A stretch of DNA of 6,315 nt from Prevotella sp. GTDB lineage: Bacteria; Bacteroidota; Bacteroidia; Bacteroidales; Bacteroidaceae. Positions 1 to 5,655 of this stretch are shown here, piece after piece. The notes beneath the pieces were generated by a model that searched no databases, was not told where the DNA came from, and saw only the letters and a program-made list of their open reading frames with translations. Numbering within the stretch: position 1 is the first letter of the stretch; the number at the start of each line of letters is the position of its first letter. The stretch lies in assembly GCA_003483565.1 (NCBI GenBank), contig DMYZ01000203.1:1-6315 (forward strand), in the 5' to 3' direction. A program made the translations under genes and the position numbers.

Positions 1-1088
1 CCCTGAAAGAAAGGCTCATTGGCTGTTACATTTTTTACTCCAACAATACTAGTAGGCCCCATAGCTATAATCTTGTCAACCAATTGCATAGGATAGCGGT
101 GAGGGAGAAGTTCCTTAATGCGTACATTATCCATAATGGGTTCTTCATTTGGATCATAGATAGGAGCTTGAATCTCATGCTTTCGGATTTCCTTGCGCAT
201 TTGACGGGCAAACTTGTTGTTAATGGTATGCCCTGGTCTCGTGGCAATAATTCTGCCCTTGATAGGTTTGCCTATCAAGGCCATATCTCCGACAATATCA
301 AGGAGCTTATGACGGGTACATTCATTCTCCCACATCAGTGGCTTGTGTTGAATGTAGCCAATCTTTGTGGCATCTATATGAGGTACTTTCAGAATGTCAG
401 CTAATTTATCAAGTTTCTCTTGAGAAACTTCTTTCTCATAGATAACAATAGCGTTATCAAGATCTCCTCCCTTAATAAGGTTCGCTTCAAGCAGAGGAAC
501 AATATCGCGTACAAAAACGAAAGTTCTTGCCGGAGCAATATCTGTAGCATAGTCACCTGCATGATCAAGGGTCGCAAACTGACTGTTGATAAATTTTGAA
601 TTGAAGGAACACATAGCGGTGATGCTGAATTCATCATCAGGAAGAATGGTTATGGTAGATCCTGATTCTTCATCCTTGATCTCTATCTTGTGACGAATGA
701 TATAGTAATCTTTTTCTGCGTTTTGTTCTGCAATACCAACTTCCTGAATTTTCTGCACATAGATAGCGGCAGAACCGTCAAGAATAGGAAATTCCGGACC
801 ATTTACTTGAATAAGACAATTGTCTATGCCTAAAGCATATAAAGCAGACATTCCGTGTTCTATAGTTGAGATACGTATATTATCTTTAGCTATAACCGTT
901 CCGCGTTGAGTGTCAACGACATTCTCTGCAATAGCTTCAATAACAGGCTGATCTTCTATGTCGATACGCTGTATCTTGTATCCTGTATTTTCAGGAGCTG
1001 GGTTGAAAGTAACAGTCAGGCTCAAACCTGTATGTAAACCTTTTCCAAAAATGGAAAAACTTCCTTTCAGCGTTCGTTGTTTTGACAT
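1..1088 (-). CDS. lpxC-fabZ: Bifunctional LpxC deacetylase / FabZ dehydratase fusion, 3' end cut by window edge
   Basis: An open frame runs from ATG at 1088 to the left edge with no stop, giving 362 visible residues starting MSKQRTLKGSF. The LpxC domain (about 1-300) performs the committed lipid A step, zinc-dependent deacetylation of UDP-3-O-acyl-GlcNAc in the cytoplasm. Seen: E77-H78 in STIEHGMSA, H260 and D264 in TRHKLLDIVGD (with H78, the expected zinc ligands), H287 in GHTINNK (expected catalytic His), plus FPILDGSA and ARTF motifs. From about M319 a FabZ domain begins (LLPHRYPMQLVDKI, then ANEPFFQ). FabZ dehydrates 3-hydroxyacyl-ACP for fatty acid elongation; its catalytic His (GHFP) and Glu lie beyond the edge and cannot be checked, although the cut codon begins GG, fitting the Gly of GHFP. 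Fusions of this type in Bacteroidota are about 460 residues, so roughly 100 are missing. The start is 13 bases after the lpxD stop, implying cotranscription. The domain assignment is secure; the function of the FabZ half is inferred. Confidence 0.96.
   Translation of the reverse strand, partial: MSKQRTLKGSFSIFGKGLHTGLSLTVTFNPAPENTGYKIQRIDIEDQPVIEAIAENVVDTQRGTVIAKDNIRISTIEHGMSALYALGIDNCLIQVNGPEFPILDGSAAIYVQKIQEVGIAEQNAEKDYYIIRHKIEIKDEESGSTITILPDDEFSITAMCSFNSKFINSQFATLDHAGDYATDIAPARTFVFVRDIVPLLEANLIKGGDLDNAIVIYEKEVSQEKLDKLADILKVPHIDATKIGYIQHKPLMWENECTRHKLLDIVGDMALIGKPIKGRIIATRPGHTINNKFARQMRKEIRKHEIQAPIYDPNEEPIMDNVRIKELLPHRYPMQLVDKIIAMGPTSIVGVKNVTANEPFFQ
257..280 (-). repeat. Perfect 10-bp inverted repeat inside the LpxC coding region
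   Basis: The arms CCTTGATAGG and CCTATCAAGG are exactly complementary and separated by four bases, so the lpxC mRNA could form a 10-bp stem with a CAAA loop. It encodes residues about 270-277 (ALIGKPIK), between the HKLLD zinc motif and the GHTINNK motif. No U-tract follows, so it is not an intrinsic terminator. A role is unknown and chance under coding constraint is possible. Confidence 0.6.
411..430 (-). repeat. Perfect 9-bp inverted repeat inside the LpxC coding region
   Basis: The arms AAGTTTCTC and GAGAAACTT flank two bases; sterically this is an 8-bp stem with a four-base loop in the mRNA. It falls in the segment encoding EVSQEKL. No terminator tail follows. Its function is unknown. 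Confidence 0.5.
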
Positions 1089-1101
1089 ATATCTTTTACT
1101 T

Positions 1102-2151
1102 TTATTTGTTTCTTTTATTCTTTAGTTCATCTAATTCTTTCTGCAGAATGTTGAGCTGTCTATACATATCGGGCAGTTTGCTCATCAGGGCACGTGATTT
1201 GAAGTAAGGTATCTTTTCCATAGCCAGAGTACCGATAAGGGCCTGATTGTCTTCGATGTCTTTTAGTACACCACTTTGTGCACCAAGGGAAACATTGTTG
1301 CCTATAGTAATATGACCAGATATGCCAACCTGGCCTCCAAACACACACCATTGACCGACTTTCGTAGAACCGGCAACACCTCCTTGAGCTGACATTACTG
1401 TGTTTTCTCCGATATCGTCATTATGAGCAATCTGAACCAGATTATCCAGCTTAACTCCCTTGCGGATATATGTACTGCCCATGGTAGATCGGTCTACGCA
1501 GGTGTTAGCTCCGATCTCAACACCATCTTCAATGATTACGTTGCCGATCTGAGGAATTTTGTCATAGCTGTTCGTTTCTGGATTTGGAGCAAAGCCAAAA
1601 CCGTCGGCACCAATGACACTGCCGGCATGCAGAGTGACATGGTTGCCTAATATGCAATGATGATATATCGTTACATTAGGATAGATCAGACATTCCTGAC
1701 CTAATTTTACATTTTCACCAATGACAGCATGAGGATATATCTGACTGTTATCGCCAATTTCAGCACCATCACTGATTACAGCGAAAGGACCGATATAAAC
1801 ATTTTTTCCTATCTTTGCTTTAGGTGAAATATAGGCTTCGTCGGCTATTCCTCTTTTGGGAGGATTAACAGCCGAAGCATAGAGCTGTAGTAATTTTGCT
1901 ACACTGTCGCGTGAATCTTTTACACGAATAAGGGTAGCTTTTACTGGTTTTTCCAGTTCAAGAGACTCATCAATAAGGACAATACTTGATTTTGTATCAT
2001 ATATGTAATGAGTATATTTTGGGTTGGAAAGAAAAGAAATAGCTCCCGGGACACCTTCTTCTATTTTTGCGAAGGTATTAATGGTGGCATTCTCATTGCC
2101 TTCTACTCGTCCCTGGATATACTGTGCTATTTGTTGTGCGGTAAATTCCAT
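1102..2151 (-). CDS. lpxD: UDP-3-O-(3-hydroxyacyl)glucosamine N-acyltransferase
   Basis: The 349-residue product is close to the E. coli LpxD length of 341. LpxD transfers a 3-hydroxyacyl chain from ACP to the 2-amine of UDP-3-O-acyl-glucosamine, the step after LpxC in lipid A synthesis, as a cytoplasmic trimer. Seen: an N-terminal uridine-binding-type domain (about 1-100, with the conserved-looking GAISFLSNPKY), then a long left-handed beta-helix of hexapeptide repeats (about 105-300: AKIGKNVYIG, AEIGDNSQIYP, VKLGQECLIYP and so on), the GADGFGFAP loop at 181-189, and H243 in QIAHND, matching the catalytic His of the family. The C-terminus (about 325-349, PDMYRQLNILQKELDELKNK) is predicted helical. 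The start follows an A-rich leader without a strong Shine-Dalgarno, normal for Bacteroidota, and lies 28 bases below a -7-like promoter box. lpxC-fabZ follows after 13 bases. LpxA is similar in fold, but the H243 context and the N-terminal domain point to LpxD. Confidence 0.97.
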   Translation of the reverse strand: MEFTAQQIAQYIQGRVEGNENATINTFAKIEEGVPGAISFLSNPKYTHYIYDTKSSIVLIDESLELEKPVKATLIRVKDSRDSVAKLLQLYASAVNPPKRGIADEAYISPKAKIGKNVYIGPFAVISDGAEIGDNSQIYPHAVIGENVKLGQECLIYPNVTIYHHCILGNHVTLHAGSVIGADGFGFAPNPETNSYDKIPQIGNVIIEDGVEIGANTCVDRSTMGSTYIRKGVKLDNLVQIAHNDDIGENTVMSAQGGVAGSTKVGQWCVFGGQVGISGHITIGNNVSLGAQSGVLKDIEDNQALIGTLAMEKIPYFKSRALMSKLPDMYRQLNILQKELDELKNKRNK

Positions 2152-2178
2152 TTTATCTCTGAGATTGAATTATTTTTG

Positions 2179-2186
2179 CAAATATA
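2179..2186 (-). promoter_or_regulatory. Predicted Bacteroides-type -7 promoter element for lpxD-lpxC/fabZ
   Basis: The minus strand reads TATATTTG, an exact match to the known Bacteroides primary sigma factor -7 consensus TAnnTTTG. It lies 28 bases upstream of the lpxD ATG, which would give a leader of roughly 20-25 bases. The -33 region (about 2206-2214, minus strand GTTAAAGG) matches the TTTG consensus poorly. In an AT-rich gap a chance match is possible, but the position and the lack of an adjacent upstream gene make it plausible. Confidence 0.5.
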
Positions 2187-2311
2187 GCAAAATAAATTTA
2201 TAATACCCTTTAACGTTGATAATATTTAGTCATTTTTGTTATCTAAGGGCTTGACTTTACCCTAAAAACTGTTATTTTTTTTTACTATATAACAAGTAGT
2301 AGAAAGAGAGA

Positions 2312-2328
2312 TAACAACTTTTTTGTTA
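2312..2328 (-). terminator. Weak candidate terminator after pyrF
   Basis: TAACAA and TTGTTA form a 6-bp, mostly A-T stem with a five-base loop, 23 bases past the pyrF stop. On the transcribed strand it is followed by a pyrimidine-rich stretch (TCTCTCTTTCT) rather than a clean U-run. Stability is low, so this is only a candidate; transcription may continue into lpxD. Confidence 0.25.
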
Positions 2329-2350
2329 AGTATAGTGCGTTTTATTCTAT

Positions 2351-3172
2351 TTATATTTTCTCTAATTCGATTGCCATCAACTCTTGTAAGTCCTTGGCCT
2401 TTTGGGCAGCGGCAACTCCGAAGTCCTTTTCTTTGCTCGCATAGATAATCCCACGACTGGAATTGACCAGTAGACCACAATCTTTTATAATACCATAATG
2501 GCAAACTTCTTGTAAGCTGCCTCCTTGTGCTCCAACTCCGGGGACAAGTAAGAAGTGGTTAGGAGCATATCTGCGAATCTCTTTAAACATCTTTCCCTGA
2601 GTAGCTCCAACAACGTACATCATGTTTTTTTCAGAACCCCATTCCTGAGTCTTTTTTAGAACTTTTTCGAAGAGCAGTTCTCCATCTTTGTCTTCTGTGA
2701 GCTGAAAGTCAAGACTGCCCTTGTTGCTGGTCAATGCCAATATGATGACCCATTTATCTTTATATTCAAGAAAGGGAGTGATACTGTCTTCACCCATATA
2801 TGGTGCCACTGTTAGGGCATCAACATTGTATTCATCGTAGAAAGTCTTGGCATACATTGCTGAGGTATTGCCTATATCACCTCGTTTCGCATCAGCAATA
2901 ATGAAGTGATCTGGGTAGAACTTTCTGAGATATTTAATCGTTTTTTCAAACGATGCCATTCCCTTCAGACCATAGCACTCGTAGAAAGCCATGTTCGGTT
3001 TATACGCTACGCAATATGGGGCTGTGACATCGATGATAGTTTTGTTGAACGTAAATATCGGGTCCTCTTCGTTAAAAAGAGATTCCGGTATTTTTTCAAT
3101 GTCAGTATCCAGACCGACACAAAGAAAACTTTTCTTTGTGAAAATCTGCTTTACAAGTTCTTGTCTGTCCAT
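2351..3172 (-). CDS. pyrF: Orotidine 5'-phosphate decarboxylase (long, type 2 form)
   Basis: This enzyme decarboxylates OMP to UMP, the last step of de novo pyrimidine synthesis, in the cytoplasm. The product is 273 residues, in the range of the longer type 2 bacterial family rather than the roughly 240-residue E. coli type. Seen: N-terminal FLCVGLDTD (17-24), substrate-region YKPNMAFYE (58-66), the catalytic DAKRGDI at 94-100 (D94, K96, D99 of the DxKxxD signature), APYMGEDS (123-130), the phosphate-loop region PGVGAQGG (211-218) and NSSRGI (237-242). Its ATG shares one base with the stop of the upstream 46-codon ORF (TAATG), which suggests translational coupling. Downstream is a 198-base AT-rich gap before lpxD. 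A near-perfect hairpin lies at nucleotides 33-55 of the coding sequence. No other pyrimidine genes are adjacent. Confidence 0.97.
   Translation of the reverse strand: MDRQELVKQIFTKKSFLCVGLDTDIEKIPESLFNEEDPIFTFNKTIIDVTAPYCVAYKPNMAFYECYGLKGMASFEKTIKYLRKFYPDHFIIADAKRGDIGNTSAMYAKTFYDEYNVDALTVAPYMGEDSITPFLEYKDKWVIILALTSNKGSLDFQLTEDKDGELLFEKVLKKTQEWGSEKNMMYVVGATQGKMFKEIRRYAPNHFLLVPGVGAQGGSLQEVCHYGIIKDCGLLVNSSRGIIYASKEKDFGVAAAQKAKDLQELMAIELEKI
3118..3140 (-). repeat. Perfect 11-bp inverted repeat near the pyrF 5' end
   Basis: The arms CACAAAGAAAA and TTTTCTTTGTG are exact reverse complements around a single central base, giving in mRNA a stem of about 10 bp with a three-base loop. It sits 33-55 bases into pyrF, encoding about FTKKSFLCV. 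There is no terminator-like U-run after it. Its position could influence ribosome progress or mRNA stability, but that is speculative. Confidence 0.6.
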
Positions 3173-3312
3173 TACTTTTCAGTTTCTGTTCTAGGCAATT
3201 CCGTTTCCTTTTCAGGATCTTTATTGTTGGAAACCATTCGTCGGATAAACTCTGTTGTGGGAACCGTCTTCTCGTCGGTATCCTCTTTTTTCTTTGTATA
3301 AAAAAGTCCCAT
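3172..3312 (-). CDS. Hypothetical 46-residue charged protein overlapping pyrF
   Basis: I do not recognise this protein. ATG at 3312 opens a 46-codon frame beginning MGLFYTKKKEDTDEK and ending in RTETEK, then TAA. The TAA shares its last base with the pyrF ATG, an arrangement typical of genuinely translated, coupled ORFs. It begins 19 bases after the prfA stop, and without it that gap would be about 160 bases in an otherwise tightly packed run. The product is dominated by K, E, D and T, with a short possible helix in the middle (TEFIRRMVSNN, 20-30), no signal peptide, no membrane segment and no cysteine, so it is probably small, cytoplasmic and partly disordered. It might instead act as a leader ORF for pyrF translation. 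There is no strong Shine-Dalgarno; the leader is A-rich. Existence as a real gene is inferred from packing and overlap only. Confidence 0.6.
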   Translation of the reverse strand: MGLFYTKKKEDTDEKTVPTTEFIRRMVSNNKDPEKETELPRTETEK

Positions 3313-3331
3313 AGCTTTTGTTATTTTATTT

Positions 3332-4444
3332 TTAAAGTTCTGATTCCTTTAATTTTTCGGCGTTCTCTGCAACCGTCAAGTGGTCAATAAGGTCTTGAAT
3401 ATCACCATTGAGGAAACCTTGCAGGTCATGAGTGGTATAACCGATACGGTGATCTGTAACACGTCCCTGTGGAAAGTTGTAGGTGCGGATCTTGGCAGAG
3501 CGATCACCAGTTGATACAAGTGACTTGCGTCGGCTAGAAATATCATCCACGTATTTTTGATGCTCGTGGTCGTAAATATAGGTATAGAGCCGGCTTAATG
3601 CGCGTTCCTTGTTTTTTGGCTGGTCACGGGTTTCTGTACATTCGATTAAAATTTCTTCTACTTCACCTGTTTCCGGGTTTTTCCACGGGTAACGTAGACG
3701 GACGCCAGAACTGACTTTATTGACGTTCTGACCGCCGGCACCTGAACTACGGAAAGTATCCCATTTGATATCTCCTTCGTTAATGTGTACTTCAAACTTT
3801 TCCGCTTCTGGAAGTACGGCAACAGTTGCCGCAGAGGTGTGCATACGTCCCTGAGTTTCTGTTGCGGGAACGCGTTGTACACGATGGACACCAGATTCAT
3901 ATTTCAAGGTTCCATATACATTATTACCACTTACGGCAAAATCAATTTCCTTGAAGCCACCGACAGCACCTTCATTGGCAGATGTAACAGATATAGTCCA
4001 ACCCTTCTTTTCACAATAACGTTTGTACATATTGAAAAGATCACCGGCAAATAAAGCTGCTTCATCTCCACCTGTTCCAGCTCGGATTTCCATTTGAACA
4101 TTTTTAGCATCTTCCGGATCCTTTGGCACAAGGGCTATCTTGATTTCTTCTTCGAGTTTAGGGCGGAGCCCTTCATTCTCAGTCAATTCCTCACGAGCCA
4201 TTTCTTTCATGTCAGAATCATTTTCATTAACGATGATATCTTTTGACTCCTTGATGGTGTTGAGGCAGGCTATATAGCGTTTGCGGGCATCCATGATGTC
4301 GCTGAGCTCCTTATATTCTCTTGTCAGTTTTACGTATCTTTGTTGGTCTGCTATGACTTCCGGGTCGGTGATGAGCGTGGAAACCTCTTCATATCGGCTT
4401 TCAAGGCCATCTAGCTTTTCCAATATGCTATTATTTTCTGGCAT
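3332..4444 (-). CDS. prfA: Peptide chain release factor 1 (RF1)
   Basis: RF1 recognises UAA and UAG stop codons in the ribosomal A site and triggers peptide release. The 370-residue product is slightly longer than E. coli RF1 (360). Seen: an N-terminal helical domain (about 1-110), the conserved EIRAGTGGDEAALFAGDL at 119-136, the PAT tripeptide at 193-195 (RVPATETQGRMHTSAA), which identifies RF1 rather than RF2 (SPF), and the peptidyl-transferase GGQ motif at 237-239 (RSSGAGGQNVNK). The Gln of GGQ is normally methylated by PrmC. The C-terminal part (TGDRSAKIRTYNFPQGRVTDHRI, beginning at 312) is also typical. The loop after GGQ (about 252-264, YPWKNPETGEVEE) is longer than in E. coli. The ATG is 12 bases below the purM stop and the 46-codon ORF follows after 19 bases, so it sits mid-operon. 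Confidence 0.97.
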   Translation of the reverse strand: MPENNSILEKLDGLESRYEEVSTLITDPEVIADQQRYVKLTREYKELSDIMDARKRYIACLNTIKESKDIIVNENDSDMKEMAREELTENEGLRPKLEEEIKIALVPKDPEDAKNVQMEIRAGTGGDEAALFAGDLFNMYKRYCEKKGWTISVTSANEGAVGGFKEIDFAVSGNNVYGTLKYESGVHRVQRVPATETQGRMHTSAATVAVLPEAEKFEVHINEGDIKWDTFRSSGAGGQNVNKVSSGVRLRYPWKNPETGEVEEILIECTETRDQPKNKERALSRLYTYIYDHEHQKYVDDISSRRKSLVSTGDRSAKIRTYNFPQGRVTDHRIGYTTHDLQGFLNGDIQDLIDHLTVAENAEKLKESEL

Positions 4445-4456
4445 GTTTATTTATAA

Positions 4457-5629
4457 TTAATAATTGAATTCTCCGAATTCGGACTTTATAGTGAGGCTGC
4501 GTTTTCCTTCTTCTATATGCCCGATAATTTGTGCGTCAATGTTGAAACTTTTGCTTATAGCAATAACTTCTTCTGCAATTTCCGGTTTGACATAGATTTC
4601 CATACGGTGGCCCATATTGAATACTTGGTACATCTCTTTCCAGTCTGTGCCACTGCAGTTATGAATAGTTTTAAACAATGGAGGTACAGGAAACATATTA
4701 TCTTTGATAACTTTACAGTTTTCGCTTATAAAATGCAGTACTTTGGTCTGAGCTCCACCGGTACAGTGAACCATTCCGTGAATTTCCGGTCGCAGTTCAT
4801 CAAGAAGTTTCTTAATAATTGGAGCATAAGTACGGGTAGGAGAAAGAACTAGTTCCCCGGCATTGACAGATACTCCTTCGATTCTATCTGTCAGTTTATA
4901 TTTGCCACTGTATACGAGCTCCTCCGGTACAGCGTGGTCATAACTCTCAGGATATTTTTCTGCCAGATATTTTGAAAAAACGTCGTGGCGCGCACTCGTC
5001 AGTCCATTGCTGCCCATTCCTCCGTTGTAACGGTGCTCGTAAGTAGCCTGGCCGGTAGAGCTAAGACCGACGATGACATCTCCCGGACGAATGTGCGCAT
5101 TATCAATGATATCACTCTTCTTCATGCGACAAGTTACCGTAGAGTCGACTATAATAGTTCGTACCAGATCACCTACATCAGCGGTTTCACCGCCAGTAGG
5201 GTATATACCAATGCCCATCCTGCGCAATTCTTCAAGAAATTCATCTGTACCGTTTATGATGGCGGAAATGACATCGCCAGGTATAAGCATTTTATTTCTT
5301 CCGATAGTGCTGGATACGAGAATATTGTCAACAGCACCAACACAGAGCAGGTCATCTGTATTCATGACAACAGCATCCTGAGCTACACCTTTCCAGATGC
5401 TCATGTCACCAGTCTCTTTCCAATACATATAGGCAAGAGATGATTTAGTTCCGGCTCCATCGGCATGCATGATATTGCAATATTCCGGATCACCTCCTAA
5501 GATATCAGGGATAATTTTACAGAATGCCTGTGGGTAGATACCTTTGTCTATATTTTTGATGGCATTGTGTACATCTTCCTTAGCAGCACTTACGCCGCGC
5601 ATCATATAGCGATTTGATGAGTTACTCAT
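4457..5629 (-). CDS. purM: Phosphoribosylformylglycinamidine cyclo-ligase (AIR synthetase), long Bacteroidota form
   Basis: PurM closes the imidazole ring of FGAM with ATP to give AIR, the fifth step of purine synthesis, as a cytoplasmic dimer. At 390 residues it exceeds the E. coli protein (345). Family landmarks, in order: HADGAGTKS (55-63, compare TDGVGTK), DAVVMNTDDLLCVGA (85-99), GGETADVGD (146-154), NGL at 208-210, LSPTRTYAP (262-270), HCTGGAQTK (288-296, compare HLTGGG) and MYQVFNMGHRMEI (333-345). The glycine-rich SNGLTSAR region (207-214) is preceded by a stretch (about 192-206, GQATYEHRYNGGMGS) absent in E. coli. Several positions differ from the proteobacterial form, so this is the divergent Bacteroidota branch; PurL and other ATP-grasp-like relatives of the same fold are much larger or lack these motifs. 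The start codon lies in a short perfect inverted repeat. Spacing is 26 bases from aroE and 12 to prfA. Confidence 0.93.
   Translation of the reverse strand: MSNSSNRYMMRGVSAAKEDVHNAIKNIDKGIYPQAFCKIIPDILGGDPEYCNIMHADGAGTKSSLAYMYWKETGDMSIWKGVAQDAVVMNTDDLLCVGAVDNILVSSTIGRNKMLIPGDVISAIINGTDEFLEELRRMGIGIYPTGGETADVGDLVRTIIVDSTVTCRMKKSDIIDNAHIRPGDVIVGLSSTGQATYEHRYNGGMGSNGLTSARHDVFSKYLAEKYPESYDHAVPEELVYSGKYKLTDRIEGVSVNAGELVLSPTRTYAPIIKKLLDELRPEIHGMVHCTGGAQTKVLHFISENCKVIKDNMFPVPPLFKTIHNCSGTDWKEMYQVFNMGHRMEIYVKPEIAEEVIAISKSFNIDAQIIGHIEEGKRSLTIKSEFGEFNY
4864..4893 (-). repeat. Perfect 9-bp inverted repeat inside purM
   Basis: TGACAGATA and TATCTGTCA are exact reverse complements separated by 12 bases, within the segment encoding LTDRIEGVSVN. 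A moderately stable mRNA hairpin is possible. No terminator tail follows, and no function is implied by position. Confidence 0.45.
5617..5629 (-). promoter_or_regulatory. Short hairpin containing the purM start codon
   Basis: The first 13 bases of purM, on the transcribed strand, read ATGAGTAACTCAT, an inverted repeat with a single central base (about 5 bp stem, three-base loop). The AUG itself would be paired if this formed. With only 5 bp the structure is weak, and translating ribosomes arriving from aroE 26 bases upstream could open it. A regulatory role is inference only. Confidence 0.3.
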
Positions 5630-5655
5630 TATAAATGTTTCTTTGTATAATTGAT

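Larger units (their letters stand above)
2152..2350. other. AT-rich intergenic region between pyrF and lpxD
   Basis: This is the only sizeable non-coding gap in the window. It is visibly richer in A and T than the flanking genes and contains a run of nine T (about 2275-2283). It holds the predicted lpxD promoter, a weak hairpin close to the pyrF end and a small AGGG/CCCT inverted repeat (2246-2263). I see no ORF, tRNA, riboswitch or remnant of a gene in it. Confidence 0.75.

Noticed and set aside
84..404. Plus-strand open frame of 106 codons opposite lpxC-fabZ
   Set aside because: The opposite strand encodes clear LpxC and FabZ motifs in this span; this frame is a shadow.
401..637. Minus-strand open frame of 78 codons inside lpxC, considered as evidence of a frameshift
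   Set aside because: The LpxC frame is continuous through this span (the ARTF motif and following residues read correctly), so it is only an overlapping frame.
2246..2263. AGGG/CCCT inverted repeat as a terminator
   Set aside because: Only four Watson-Crick pairs, a ten-base loop and no U-run on the transcribed strand.
2262..2504. Minus-strand open frame of 80 codons crossing the pyrF end
   Set aside because: Mostly out of frame with conserved pyrF and running into AT-rich non-coding sequence; no motif.
2906..3301. Plus-strand open frame of 131 codons opposite pyrF and the small ORF
   Set aside because: Antisense to conserved pyrF; its C-terminus is low-complexity Ser/Phe/Val from the AT-rich small ORF region, with no family resemblance.
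4472..4483. Perfect 12-base palindrome TCCGAATTCGGA at the end of purM, and others at 5472-5483 and 5745-5756
   Set aside because: They fall inside coding sequence, are short with no loop, and a few are expected by chance; no regulator site is suggested.
4985..5443. Plus-strand open frame of 152 codons opposite purM
   Set aside because: It lies wholly antisense to a clearly conserved purM, has no recognisable motif and a composition expected of a shadow frame.
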